A stretch of DNA of 64,000 bases from CAISIP01 sp043759735 (GTDB lineage: Bacteria; Pseudomonadota; Gammaproteobacteria; Burkholderiales; Burkholderiaceae_C). The position numbers and the translations under genes were made by a program. The stretch lies in NCBI GenBank assembly GCA_043759735.1, contig JAYUQC010000127.1, forward strand, positions 12,596-76,595. The letters are read 5' to 3'. Shown here piece by piece: positions 36,319-45,497 of the stretch (the stretch's first letter is position 1; each line of letters starts with the position of its first letter). The notes under the pieces are model-generated. The model saw only the letters and a program-made list of their open reading frames with translations. It did not search any database and was not told the DNA's origin.

Positions 36319-36807
36319 TTAACCGGCAATAAATGCAGGCCACGCCGGGAACTGCAGTTTCAACGCCACGATGAACGTGAGATAACAGGTGATCGCAAGG
36401 ATGACGGCCAGGACCACCACCTCCTTGAACTTGAACTCCTCGCCGGCCAGCGCTGCGATGAAGGTCAGTGCGATGATGGCTGCGATCAGACCCATGTACG
36501 GAAGGCCAATGCCGGGCAGACCACCCAGCAAAACCCCGAACGTCAGGTTGGCCAGGATGATGAAGAACAGCGGCCTCCAGGCGATGCTGCCGATCTTGTC
36601 GCCGTCCTCGGTCTCCACCACCAGCGCATTGAAAGTCACGACGATACCCAGTATCGCCAGCAACACACCCAGCATCAGCGGGAAATAGCCCGGACCCATC
36701 CGCGCCGCATCGCCCACCTTGTAGTTGGTCGCACCCCAGGCGAAGGCGATTCCCACCACGATGAACAACAGCCCGGAAAAAAAGTCCTTCTGACTCTTGA
36801 TACGCAT
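36319..36807 (-). CDS. tctB: Tripartite tricarboxylate transporter, small permease TctB
   Basis: A 162-residue membrane protein with four predicted helices and the TctB pattern FFSGLLFIVVGIAFAWGA followed by MGPGYFPLMLGVLLAILG. It is the first gene of tctB-tctA. GAGGAGA precedes the ATG at 36807; longer upstream frames have no ribosome site. Upstream lies the gspE-type gene rather than tctC, so the binding protein is supplied from elsewhere, as is common in Burkholderiales where many TctC paralogues are scattered. Confidence 0.93.
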   Translation of the reverse strand: MRIKSQKDFFSGLLFIVVGIAFAWGATNYKVGDAARMGPGYFPLMLGVLLAILGIVVTFNALVVETEDGDKIGSIAWRPLFFIILANLTFGVLLGGLPGIGLPYMGLIAAIIALTFIAALAGEEFKFKEVVVLAVILAITCYLTFIVALKLQFPAWPAFIAG

Positions 36808-36942
36808 GCAATGTCTCCTCAGACGTTCCGATTCGGCGCCATTGTGAAGCCGATTACCGACGCCCGGCATGTGGATTTCACCTACTCGCTCTGCAAATCG
36901 ACCTGCTACCGCGGGTTTTCCCGCAGGCACTCGGCGCGGATA

Positions 36943-38736
36943 TCAGCTTAACGGCGGGGTCGCGGCCAGCACCTCGGCCATGACCGTCGTGCCATGGGCC
37001 ACTTGCAGCGCACCGGCCAGGCGCAACGGTCGCATGCCGTCCTTGACGGCCTGCCGGCGCAGGGCGTCGATGCTGGGTTCGCGCGTCACGGTCGCCTTGA
37101 AGGCTTCGGTCACGACCAGCAGTTCGTACAGGCCGGTACGACCTCGAAAACCGGTCATGCGGCAATCCACACAACCCACGGGCTTGAACGGCCGGTAGGC
37201 GCCATTGATCTGCCACGGCTTGACGAACTCGGCCAGATCGGCCCGGTTGGCATCGGTATCGCGCACCCGGCATTTGTCGCACAGCGTGCGCACCAGACGC
37301 TGCGCCAGAACCCCGTGCAAGGTGGCGTTGATCAGGTACGGCGGGATGCCCAGTTCCAGCAGGCGGCTGACCGCCGACGGTGCATCGTTGGTGTGCAGGG
37401 TCGAGAAAACCAGATGCCCGGTCAGCGCGGCCTGCACCGCCATTTCGGCCGTCTGCAGATCGCGGATTTCTCCCACCATGATGATGTCCGGGTCCTGGCG
37501 CATCAGTGCCCGCAGGCCTTCGGTAAAGCTGAAATCGAGATGCGGCTGCACCTGGGTCTGGTTGAACGAAGGCTCGATCATCTCGATCGGGTCTTCCACC
37601 GTGCTGACATTGACTTCTTCGGTCGCGACCCGCTTGAGCGTGGAATACAGGGTTGTCGTCTTGCCCGAACCGGTCGGGCCGGTGACCAGCACTATGCCGT
37701 GCGGCTGCTTGACCAGCGCCTCCCAGCGCTGCGCATCATGCGCCGCGAAGCCTAGCGCGCTCAGGTCCTTGACCGCGTTGTCCGGATCGAAGATGCGCAT
37801 CACCATCTTCTCGCCGAACGCCGTCGGCAGCGTGGAAATCCGCATCTCCACTTCATCGCCACGCGGGTTGCGGGTCTTGATGCGTCCGTCCTGCGGACGG
37901 CGCTTCTCGACCACGTCCATGCGCCCGAGCAGTTTGATACGCGCCGTCATCGCATTGAGCACGCCCATCGGCATCTGGTACACCGGATGCAGCACGCCGT
38001 CGATGCGAAATCGGATCACGCCCTGGTCGCGGCGCGGCTCCAGATGGATGTCGCTGGCGCGCTGGTCGAACGCGTATTGCCACAACCAGTCCACCACCTG
38101 CACCACGCCCTGGTCATTGGCGTCCAGCTGCTTGTTTGCCTTGCCCAGTTCGACCAACTGCTCGAAGCTGGTGCCGGCGTTGGCACCGCCGGTCTTCATC
38201 GCAGCACGCACCGACTTGGCCAGCGCATAGAACTCGGCCGTGTAGCGGGCGATTTCCCCCGGACTTGCCAGCACCCGCCGCACGCTGCGCCGGGCCTGGC
38301 GTTCGACCTCGGCCACCCAGTCGGTGATGAACGGCTCGGCGGTTGCCACCACGAGTTCGGTAGGCGATACCTGCACCGGCAGGACCCGGTGGCGCTCGGC
38401 ATACGGCGCACTCATGGCGTCGGCGACCTTGCCGACATCGACCTTGAGCGGATCAATGCGCAGGTATCCGATTCCGGCCCGGCCGGCCAGCCATTGGGTC
38501 AGGCTCTCGATGTCCAGCGCGCGGTTGTCGGCGGCACCGCGCATCGACACGCTGGCCAGGCGCACCAGCGGATGCTGCGCACTTTCGGCCTGGGAGCAGC
38601 GCGCGATGGTCCGCTCTGCCTCATCCTGGGCAATCACGCCGTCCTCGCGCAGCCACTCGACCAGGGTACGCCAGGCCAGCGGGCCTTGCGGTGATGGGCG
38701 CACGGTCGTCGCCTTGGGTTTGGTCGCGCTGCTCAT
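36943..38736 (-). CDS. GspE/PulE-type secretion or pilus assembly ATPase
   Basis: A 597-residue type II secretion/type IV pilus hexameric ATPase. It has a degenerate N-terminal GspE N-domain (about 20-170), Walker A GPTGSGKT (353-360), Asp box VSTVEDPIE (378-386), Walker B DPDIIMVGEIRD (415-426), His box FSTLHTNDA, and a CxxC-type zinc site (Cys486, Cys489; later GCVDCRMTGFRGR). No gsp or pil genes are adjacent, so its machine must be elsewhere. The ATG overlaps the stop of the speE-like gene (ATGA), making it the third cistron of tatD-speE-like-gspE. Confidence 0.92.
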   Translation of the reverse strand: MSSATKPKATTVRPSPQGPLAWRTLVEWLREDGVIAQDEAERTIARCSQAESAQHPLVRLASVSMRGAADNRALDIESLTQWLAGRAGIGYLRIDPLKVDVGKVADAMSAPYAERHRVLPVQVSPTELVVATAEPFITDWVAEVERQARRSVRRVLASPGEIARYTAEFYALAKSVRAAMKTGGANAGTSFEQLVELGKANKQLDANDQGVVQVVDWLWQYAFDQRASDIHLEPRRDQGVIRFRIDGVLHPVYQMPMGVLNAMTARIKLLGRMDVVEKRRPQDGRIKTRNPRGDEVEMRISTLPTAFGEKMVMRIFDPDNAVKDLSALGFAAHDAQRWEALVKQPHGIVLVTGPTGSGKTTTLYSTLKRVATEEVNVSTVEDPIEMIEPSFNQTQVQPHLDFSFTEGLRALMRQDPDIIMVGEIRDLQTAEMAVQAALTGHLVFSTLHTNDAPSAVSRLLELGIPPYLINATLHGVLAQRLVRTLCDKCRVRDTDANRADLAEFVKPWQINGAYRPFKPVGCVDCRMTGFRGRTGLYELLVVTEAFKATVTREPSIDALRRQAVKDGMRPLRLAGALQVAHGTTVMAEVLAATPPLS

Positions 38737-39497
38737 GCCTGGGCCACCAGCGGCTTGAGCACACGCACCCACTGTGCGCCCGGCAAGCCCCAGCGTTGCT
38801 CGATCTGCTGTGCCCGGCCCGACAGCAGCGCCCGGGTCGGACGTGCGGCCTTTTTTTGCGCCAGCACCACCGTATTGCCCTCCCGGGTCGCCTTGAACGG
38901 CCAGATTGCGTCCTGGCCAAATACCGCGGCCAATCGATCGACGCTGCGCCCAAAACTGGATGCCCGTCCAAACAGGTTGACGCTCAGGCAGCCGTCCTCG
39001 GTCAGCAGCCGACGGCAGTCGGCATAAAACGCCTCGCTGTCCAGCACCGGTGCAGCAGCGTCATGGTCGTACAGGTCGATCTGCAGCGCATCGATGGTGC
39101 CCCACCAGCGCGGCTCCTGGATTTCCTGCGCCGCATCGGCCAGCACCACGCGCATGCGGGCGTTGTCGGGCGGCAGTTTGAACCAGCCGCGGCAGGCGAC
39201 CAGCACCTTGGGATTGATCTCGACCGCCACGGTCTGCATGCGCAGCACCTTGGCGCAGAACTTGGTCAACGAGCCGGCACCCAGCCCCAGTTGCATGGCA
39301 CGGCGACGCACAACCGTGTCGGCGTCCACGAACAGCAGCCAGGCCATCATGCGCTGGATGTACTGGTGCACCAGCACCTGCGGCGAATCGATCAACATCG
39401 AGCCCTGTATCCAGATCGAATCCAGATGCAGGTGCCGCACCGGGCCTTCATCGGAAAAATGCACATCGGCCAGCGCAGCGGGTTGGGTCTTCACCAT
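38733..39497 (-). CDS. Spermidine synthase-like methyltransferase-fold protein
   Basis: A 254-residue protein with the spermidine-synthase Rossmann fold: the nucleotide loop MQLGLGAGSLTKF near residue 68, the acidic end of beta 2 in AVEINP, VVLADAAQEI, and IDLYDHDAA at the position of the catalytic Asp region. The N-terminal beta-hairpin domain is reduced. In Burkholderiales such proteins are annotated as spermidine synthase or SAM-methyltransferase; real aminopropyl transfer is not shown. It follows tatD by six bases and overlaps gspE by four. Confidence 0.82.
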   Translation of the reverse strand: MVKTQPAALADVHFSDEGPVRHLHLDSIWIQGSMLIDSPQVLVHQYIQRMMAWLLFVDADTVVRRRAMQLGLGAGSLTKFCAKVLRMQTVAVEINPKVLVACRGWFKLPPDNARMRVVLADAAQEIQEPRWWGTIDALQIDLYDHDAAAPVLDSEAFYADCRRLLTEDGCLSVNLFGRASSFGRSVDRLAAVFGQDAIWPFKATREGNTVVLAQKKAARPTRALLSGRAQQIEQRWGLPGAQWVRVLKPLVAQA

Positions 39498-39503
39498 GGC
39501 GCG

Positions 39504-40355
39504 TTATACCAGCAAGCCACGCAGTTTCGGCAACGCGGCGCAGGCATTCTCGCGCGTCGCATGGGCCAATGCCTGCGCCGATACGCCCCGCAGGTCGGCC
39601 AGCAGCGCGCCGATCGACGGCAGCTGCGCCGGTTCGTTGACGCCCTGGGGCAGACCTGCAGCGCGTTGCGCCGCAGTCGCATACAACCAGTGCGGCGGAA
39701 TGTCCGGCGCATCGGTTTCGAGCACCAGCGCGTCCAGCGGCAAGTTGGTCGCCAGGCGGCGCAGTTGCAGCGCCCGGTCAAAGGTGACGGCCCCACCGAA
39801 ACCGAGCTTGAATCCCAGCGCGGTAAATGCCTGCGCCTGCTGCAGGCTGCCGGAAAACGCATGCGCAATACCGTGCCAGCCGTTGGAACGATCCGGTGCC
39901 ACAGCGCGCAAACCGCGCAGCAATCGATCGGCCGACCGGCGGACATGCAGGATCACCGGCAGTGCAAACCGGCGCGCAAGCTTGAGCTGCTCCAGATAGA
40001 AATGCTCCTGGCGCGCGCGCATCGCAGGCTCGCACAGCGAAGGCACAAAAAAGTCGAGACCGATCTCACCGACCGCGACCAGCCGCGGGTCCTGCGCATG
40101 CAGGCGCAAGGCGGCTTGCAGCGCCAGCAAGTCATTCTCGGACGCCTGCGGCACATACATCGGATGAATGCCCAGCGCGTAGCTGTCGCCACTCAGGTGC
40201 GCCAGCGCCCGCACCTGCGCGAAGTTGGCCACGCACACGGCCGGAACGATGCAGTGCGCCACTCCGGCAGCGCGCGCCCGCATCCGAACCTGCGCGCGGC
40301 AGTCGGTGAACTCCGCCGCATCGAGATGACAATGGGTATCGATCCAATCCGCCAT
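39504..40355 (-). CDS. TatD family metal-dependent hydrolase
   Basis: TIM-barrel hydrolase of the TatD DNase family, 283 residues. It has the metal-binding DTHCHLD (6-12), the EIGLDFF motif with its conserved Glu, HVRR with a ligand His, the FSGS turn, and the ETDAPD motif near the C-terminus. Family members are 3'-5' exonucleases or D-aminoacyl-tRNA deacylase-like enzymes; the exact paralogue (TatD, YcfH or YjjV) cannot be set from sequence alone, but the spacing resembles YjjV. First gene of the tatD-speE-like-gspE cluster. Confidence 0.92.
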   Translation of the reverse strand: MADWIDTHCHLDAAEFTDCRAQVRMRARAAGVAHCIVPAVCVANFAQVRALAHLSGDSYALGIHPMYVPQASENDLLALQAALRLHAQDPRLVAVGEIGLDFFVPSLCEPAMRARQEHFYLEQLKLARRFALPVILHVRRSADRLLRGLRAVAPDRSNGWHGIAHAFSGSLQQAQAFTALGFKLGFGGAVTFDRALQLRRLATNLPLDALVLETDAPDIPPHWLYATAAQRAAGLPQGVNEPAQLPSIGALLADLRGVSAQALAHATRENACAALPKLRGLLV

Positions 40356-40399
40356 ACAGGGAAAACCCTCTCCAGGTGCCTCTTGCGTTGCGCAGCCTT

Positions 40400-40426
40400 T
40401 GACACTAGATTGTCATGCGAGTGTCA
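40400..40426 (+). promoter_or_regulatory. Operator-like array upstream of the polyamine ABC operon
   Basis: TGACA at 40400 is followed by TGTCA at 40411 and TGTCA at 40422, so three copies of one half-site (the first inverted) lie exactly 11 bases apart, one helical turn. TTGTCA at 40410-40415 could also serve as a -35 box. It lies 63-89 bases upstream of the ATG. Confidence 0.4.
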
Positions 40427-40488
40427 CCTCCGGCATTTACAGTGCTGTCGCCGCCACCAGCCATTTTCATCCACCCCAAGGAAGACCC

Positions 40489-41553
40489 ATGAAAACAAGA
40501 ATCACCCTCGTTGCTGCCGCCCTTGCGCTGGGCCTGGCAGGCTCCGCCATCGCGCAGGAAAAGACCCTGCGTCTGCTCACCTGGGCCGACTATGTGCCTG
40601 CGGACATACAGGCACAGTTTGAGAAGGAGTCAGGCTACAAGGTGGAGATCACCCTGTCCAACAATGAAGAGATGATCTCCAAACTGCGCGCCACCGGCGG
40701 CGCCGGTTTCGACCTGGCACAGCCCTCGCAGGACCGCATCACCGGCCCGCAGCAGGAGTTCAAGATCTACAAGCCGATGGACTTGTCCAAGATCAAGTCC
40801 GATCTGTTCATTGGCTCGATGCTGGCCGCCACCAAGAAAAACACCACGCTGCAGGGCAAGGTCTACGGCTTGCCGCACATCTGGGGCACTGACGGCCTGG
40901 TGGTCAACACCAAGCTGGCCCAGATGACCAATTATCCAGACCTGTGCAAGGCCGACTACAAAGGCAAGACCGCGGTGCGACTCAAACGCCCAACGCTGCT
41001 GGCCTTCGCTTTTGCGTCCGGCAAGGATCCATTTGCGCTTTACAACAATCCCAAGGCCTACGGTGCCTTGATGGACGAAGTGGGCAAGACGATCACCGCC
41101 TGCAAGGGCAACCTCAAGTTCTTCTGGGACAACAAGGACCAATTGCTCAACGGCATGCGCACCGACGAGATCGTCGGGGCCATGATGTGGGACACCGGCG
41201 GCTGGAAACTCAACAGCGAAAAGGCCGATATCCAGTTCATCGCGCCCAAATCCGGCGCGCTGGGCTGGATCGATACCTTCGCCATTCCCGCCAAGGGCAA
41301 GAACGATGCCGCCGCCTATGCCTGGATCAACTTCAACATGCGCCCGGAAATTGCCGCCAAGGTGGCCGGCGGCGCAGGCAACTTCACGGCTTCCAAGGGC
41401 GCCGACAAGCTGATGGACGCCAAACTCAAGGCGCAATTCGCAGCCAGTTTCCCGCCGGCCGCGCTGGACAATGTCAAGTGGTATCCGGCCGTGCCGGCCG
41501 GTCTGGAAGAGATCGAAGGCAAGGTGCTGGACCGCATCAAGGCCGCCAATTAG
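40489..41553 (+). CDS. Polyamine-type ABC transporter substrate-binding protein (PotD/PotF-like)
   Basis: Periplasmic binding protein of 354 residues with a signal peptide (MKTRITLVAAALALGLAGSA, cleavage near residue 22). The mature protein begins KTLRLLTWADYVP, the hallmark of spermidine/putrescine-binding proteins, and contains IWGTDGLVVNT and the MMWDTGGW segment near the ligand site. AAGGAAG precedes the ATG. It heads a four-gene operon with ATPase and two permeases. Spermidine or putrescine is the likely ligand, but other small organic cations are possible. Confidence 0.92.
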   Translation: MKTRITLVAAALALGLAGSAIAQEKTLRLLTWADYVPADIQAQFEKESGYKVEITLSNNEEMISKLRATGGAGFDLAQPSQDRITGPQQEFKIYKPMDLSKIKSDLFIGSMLAATKKNTTLQGKVYGLPHIWGTDGLVVNTKLAQMTNYPDLCKADYKGKTAVRLKRPTLLAFAFASGKDPFALYNNPKAYGALMDEVGKTITACKGNLKFFWDNKDQLLNGMRTDEIVGAMMWDTGGWKLNSEKADIQFIAPKSGALGWIDTFAIPAKGKNDAAAYAWINFNMRPEIAAKVAGGAGNFTASKGADKLMDAKLKAQFAASFPPAALDNVKWYPAVPAGLEEIEGKVLDRIKAAN

Positions 41554-41571
41554 GGCGCGGCGTCCGAACGG

Positions 41572-42678
41572 ATGCAGCAGCCTGACCTTGAGGCCCGGAG
41601 TGTCGCCAAACGATACATCGGGCTGGTCGCCGTTGACGACCTGTCTTTTTCCGTAGCGCGCGGCAGCTTCTTTTCCATCCTCGGTCCATCGGGCTGCGGC
41701 AAGACGACGCTGCTGCGCATGATTGCCGGATTCCTGAAACCGGACTCCGGCGAGGTCGTGATCGGTGGCCAATCCATGGCCCGGGTGGCGCCCAATCGGC
41801 GTCCGGTCAACATGGTATTCCAGCACCTGGCGCTTTTCCCGATGATGACCGTTGGCCAGAACGTAGGGTATGGGCTGGCGCGCAGGGGAATGGGCGCGCT
41901 GGACATCGCACAGCGCGTGGGTGCGATGCTCGAGCGCGTCAGCCTGCCGGGCTCGCAGAACAAGCGCATCGACCAGCTCTCGGGCGGCCAGAAGCAGCGT
42001 GTCGCCATCGCCCGCAGTCTGGTGCTCGAACCGACGCTGTTGTTGCTCGACGAGCCCCTTGGGGCGCTCGACCTGAAGTTGCGCGAGCACATGAAGATCG
42101 AGCTCAAGCAGCTGCAGGCTGACTTCGGCACCACATTCGTCTACATCACCCACGACCAGTCCGAGGCGCTGGTGCTGTCCGATCAGGTGGCGGTGATGAA
42201 CCAGGGTCGGTTCGAACAGGTTGGAACGCCGCAGTCACTGTATTACCAGCCTCAAACACCGTTCGTCGCCGGCTTCGTCGGCGCCAACAACCGCATCCCC
42301 GGCCGCGCCAGCCAGGCCAGTGGCGACCTGGTCGAAGTGACGACTGAACAGGGCCTGCGGCTATTCGCACGCAAGATGGACGAGGTCCAGATTGGCGCCA
42401 AGGTAACCGCTTTTGTGCGCCCGGAAGTTGCCACATTGGCGCGTACCGTCGATGCGCTGCCCGCCAGCCAGCCCCGGTTCCTGGGCAGCGTGGCCAGCCT
42501 GCTGTTCGACGGAGCCAATTCGGCCGTTCTGGTGCAGGAAGCCAGCAGCCAGACCGAGTTCCATATTGCGCTGCCGCAGACCGGGCAGTTCGCCGACATC
42601 AAAGTTGGCGAAAGCATCGCCTTCGGGTTCGATCCAGAGCGCGCCCTTTGTTTTTCGGCCAGCGGGCATGGGACCTGA
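41572..42678 (+). CDS. Polyamine-type ABC transporter ATP-binding protein (PotA-like)
   Basis: A 368-residue ATPase of the PotA/MalK type. It has Walker A GPSGCGKT (38-45), signature LSGGQKQR, Walker B LLLLDEPLGALD, H-loop YITHDQSEAL, and a C-terminal TOBE regulatory domain from about residue 290. It is placed between the binding protein (18 bases upstream) and the permeases (12 bases downstream) and energises uptake at the inner membrane. Confidence 0.95.
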   Translation: MQQPDLEARSVAKRYIGLVAVDDLSFSVARGSFFSILGPSGCGKTTLLRMIAGFLKPDSGEVVIGGQSMARVAPNRRPVNMVFQHLALFPMMTVGQNVGYGLARRGMGALDIAQRVGAMLERVSLPGSQNKRIDQLSGGQKQRVAIARSLVLEPTLLLLDEPLGALDLKLREHMKIELKQLQADFGTTFVYITHDQSEALVLSDQVAVMNQGRFEQVGTPQSLYYQPQTPFVAGFVGANNRIPGRASQASGDLVEVTTEQGLRLFARKMDEVQIGAKVTAFVRPEVATLARTVDALPASQPRFLGSVASLLFDGANSAVLVQEASSQTEFHIALPQTGQFADIKVGESIAFGFDPERALCFSASGHGT

Positions 42679-42690
42679 TCGGGTTCGGCC

Positions 42691-43551
42691 ATGACGCACA
42701 AGCGGCTTTTGCTCGGTCTGCTGATGGCGCCAGCACTCATCTGGCTGCTCGGCCTGATCGTGCTTCCCCACGTCGAACTGGCCATCCTGTCGTTGCGCGC
42801 GCGTGTGGCCCCCGGCGTATATGAACCCAGCCTGCGCCAGTACGGAACCTTCATCGAGGAGCCGCTGTACTGGAACACCTTCGTGCGCACCGCCCTGATG
42901 TCGATGCTGGCCACGCTGATCACGCTGCTGCTGGCGTTTCCGATCGCCTGGACCATTGCGAAAATCGCGCGCGGCCGGGCGCGTTCGCTGATGTTCGTGA
43001 TGTGCCTAATCCCGTTCTGGGTCAGCGAGACGGTCCGCACGCTGGGCTGGATGATCCTGCTGCGTGAATCGGGTGTATTGCCGGCGTTGCTGGTGCAGTT
43101 GGGCCTGAGCGACGTACCCATCGAAATGCTGTACCACGATGCCACCATCCTGGTCGGCCTGGTCTACACCTCGATGCTGTTCATGGTCGTGCCGCTGATC
43201 GGCGCGCTCGAAAGCCTGGACGACTCCCTGATCGAGGCGGCCTACGACCTGGGCGCCAATGGCTGGTCGATCCTGCGCCAGATCATCATTCCGCACGCCG
43301 CGCCCGGCATTGTCGCCGGCTGCATCGTGGTATTCATGCTGACCCTGGGCAACTACCTCACACCGACCCTGCTCGGCGGCAAGAACTCCCTGTGGTTCAC
43401 CGAGCAGATCTACACCCAGTTCATCACCCGCTTCAACTGGGAACAGGGCGCGGCATTCGGATTCCTGCTGCTGGTGCTGTCGACGGCCATCGTGTGGGCG
43501 GGTTTGAAACTGACCGGTCAGCAGTTCGGCGAAGTGATGCGGCGCGCATGA
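42691..43551 (+). CDS. Polyamine-type ABC transporter permease (PotB-like)
   Basis: A 286-residue inner-membrane permease with six hydrophobic segments and the EAA coupling loop EAAYDLGANGWSILRQIIIP near residue 186. The first helix LLMAPALIWLLGLIVLPH and periplasmic loop resemble PotB. It overlaps the next permease gene by four bases (ATGA). Confidence 0.94.
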   Translation: MTHKRLLLGLLMAPALIWLLGLIVLPHVELAILSLRARVAPGVYEPSLRQYGTFIEEPLYWNTFVRTALMSMLATLITLLLAFPIAWTIAKIARGRARSLMFVMCLIPFWVSETVRTLGWMILLRESGVLPALLVQLGLSDVPIEMLYHDATILVGLVYTSMLFMVVPLIGALESLDDSLIEAAYDLGANGWSILRQIIIPHAAPGIVAGCIVVFMLTLGNYLTPTLLGGKNSLWFTEQIYTQFITRFNWEQGAAFGFLLLVLSTAIVWAGLKLTGQQFGEVMRRA

Positions 43552-44408
43552 TTCCTTCCCTGCCACGCCCGGGATGGTTGCGCGCCGGCACGGTGCTCTA
43601 CGCGCTGCTATTTTTTGCGTTCCTGTTTCTGCCACTGCTCGTCGTGGCGGCGTTTGCGTTCAATGACGCGGCTTACCCGGCGCCCCCCTGGCGCGGCTTC
43701 ACGCTGGACTGGTTTATCGGGAACACCGCAGCGCAGCGGGTCGGCCTGCTTGCCGACGGCCCCATCCTGGCCAGCCTGTGGTCCAGCGTGGTGGTGGCGT
43801 CGTGGGTCACGCTTTTGTCGGTGCTGGTCGGAACGGCCAACGCCTTTTTGTTGGAACGCGCCAACTTCACCGGCAAGGCGGCGGTCTCGATGCTGATGCT
43901 CGCGCCGCTGGTGATACCGGGCGTGATCCTGGGCATTTCCATCCTCGCATTCGCCAGCCGGTTGGCCCAGTTCGCTGACGACACCTGGGGGTTGGAGCTG
44001 GAGTTCCTGCGGCCTGGTCTGCCACTGGTGGTGCTCGGCCAGTTCTCCTATATCGTGTCCATAGCCACGCTGACCATCAGCGCGCGGCTCAAGCGCTTCG
44101 ACCGCACGCTGGAGGACGCCGCCTACAACCTGGGCGCGTCGCGCCCGGCCGTGTTGTGGACGGTCACCTTGCCGTTCCTGCGGCCGGCGCTGATCGGTGC
44201 GGCCGCAATCTCGTTTCTGATGTCGTTCGAGAACTTCAACACCACGCTGATGCTGGTCGGTTCCGATCCGCCGCTCACGGTCATGATGTATGGCCGCATG
44301 CGCGAAGGCGCCACCCCGGTGCTCAACGCGGTCAGCCTGTTCCTGATGATCACCTCGGCCGCCATTGCGCTGACGCTGATGCGGAAATCGCGGGAACCGC
44401 AGCCCTGA
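43548..44408 (+). CDS. Polyamine-type ABC transporter permease (PotC-like)
   Basis: A 286-residue permease, partner of the PotB-like protein. It has the PotC-like first helix followed by FNDAAYPAPPWRGFTLDWF, and the EAA loop EDAAYNLGASRPAVLWTVTL. The ATG at 43548 overlaps the upstream stop, which sets the start. It is the last gene of the operon; no rho-independent terminator is obvious in the 128 bases that follow. Confidence 0.94.
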   Translation: MIPSLPRPGWLRAGTVLYALLFFAFLFLPLLVVAAFAFNDAAYPAPPWRGFTLDWFIGNTAAQRVGLLADGPILASLWSSVVVASWVTLLSVLVGTANAFLLERANFTGKAAVSMLMLAPLVIPGVILGISILAFASRLAQFADDTWGLELEFLRPGLPLVVLGQFSYIVSIATLTISARLKRFDRTLEDAAYNLGASRPAVLWTVTLPFLRPALIGAAAISFLMSFENFNTTLMLVGSDPPLTVMMYGRMREGATPVLNAVSLFLMITSAAIALTLMRKSREPQP

Positions 44409-44536
44409 GCGACGCGCAAAACGCAAGGTTCCCCCGGATCGCCAAACACCCTGCATGGCGCTCAACCGGGCCATCGGGTCGTGCACAGGCAGCCGAACCG
44501 TGATACCGTCATCGCCAAACTCCCACAGGTGACCCG

Positions 44537-45442
44537 ATGCGCAGGCCAGCCCTTTACAGCCGCTCCCGTTTACCGGTGCCACCTGTGGACGATGCGGCGT
44601 CCGAAACTGTCGCCAGGGCGCAGGCGGCGGCCACCCAATCGCGTCGAACACCGGCATTGGCGGCCGACCCCCGGTTGCTGTGGGCCGCCATTGGCCTGTT
44701 GCTCGTCGCGCTGGTCGTGGTTGCAACGATGCTGGCCAGACCGGCGGCGCGGATCCTGACCCAGGAGGACATCGACAACGCGGTTCTCAAGACCCTGGAG
44801 ACCACCACATTGCCATCGGCCGCTGCCCGGGCCGCCGACGCCATCGCGCCCTCCATCGTGCGGGTCACCAGCTATACCAAGGGCAGCAATGGCCGGGAGG
44901 ACATCGAGCACGGCGTGGGCACCGGCGTTGTCATCGTCGACAAGGGTGTCATCCTGACCAACCTGCATGAGGTGTCTGGCGCCGACACCATCAAAGTGCA
45001 GTTCGCCGACGGCCTTGAATCGGAGGCGTCCATCAAGGGCGTACAGGCGCAGGATGACCTGGCGGTGTTGCAGGCGCACAAGATTCCGGACGACCTGCAT
45101 GCCGCCACCATGCGCTCGACCGGCGACCTGCGCCCCGGGGACCAGGTCGTGGCGGTCGGTTTTCCGTTTGGTATCGGGCCTTCGACATCGGCAGGCGTCG
45201 TGTCCGGCCTCAATCGCGCATTCCGCTCGCCCGAAGGCAGGCAGGAAATGACCAACCTGATCCAGTTCGACGCCGCCGCCAACCCCGGCAACTCCGGCGG
45301 CGCGCTGGTCACGATGGATGGGCAGGTGGTCGGCATCGTGACCGCGATCCTGAACCCGGGCGAACAACGCACCTTCATCGGCATCGGCTTTGCGGTGCCG
45401 ATCGAAAGCGCCGCAGCAGCTGCGGGCCTGCATCCGTTCTAG
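44537..45442 (+). CDS. Membrane-anchored trypsin-like serine protease (DegP-like fold, no PDZ)
   Basis: A 301-residue protein with one N-terminal membrane helix (about 48-68) and a periplasmic S1C-type protease domain. The catalytic triad fits His144 (LTNLHEV), Asp174 (DDLAVLQ) and Ser253 (NPGNSGGAL). Unlike DegP or DegS there is no PDZ domain; the chain ends shortly after the protease fold. AGGTGA precedes the ATG. It is 55 bases upstream of the moxR-DUF58-VWA genes on the same strand, hinting at a shared envelope function. Confidence 0.9.
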   Translation: MRRPALYSRSRLPVPPVDDAASETVARAQAAATQSRRTPALAADPRLLWAAIGLLLVALVVVATMLARPAARILTQEDIDNAVLKTLETTTLPSAAARAADAIAPSIVRVTSYTKGSNGREDIEHGVGTGVVIVDKGVILTNLHEVSGADTIKVQFADGLESEASIKGVQAQDDLAVLQAHKIPDDLHAATMRSTGDLRPGDQVVAVGFPFGIGPSTSAGVVSGLNRAFRSPEGRQEMTNLIQFDAAANPGNSGGALVTMDGQVVGIVTAILNPGEQRTFIGIGFAVPIESAAAAAGLHPF

Positions 45443-45497
45443 CCGGTTCTTCCGACAAGCCCGCCACTTTCACCCGCCTTTTCCAACAGGAGCCCAC

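Noticed and set aside
34422..36332. Long plus-strand frame opposite tctA and the DUF3422 gene
   Set aside because: Crosses two well-supported minus-strand genes; composition is typical of an antisense shadow in GC-rich DNA.
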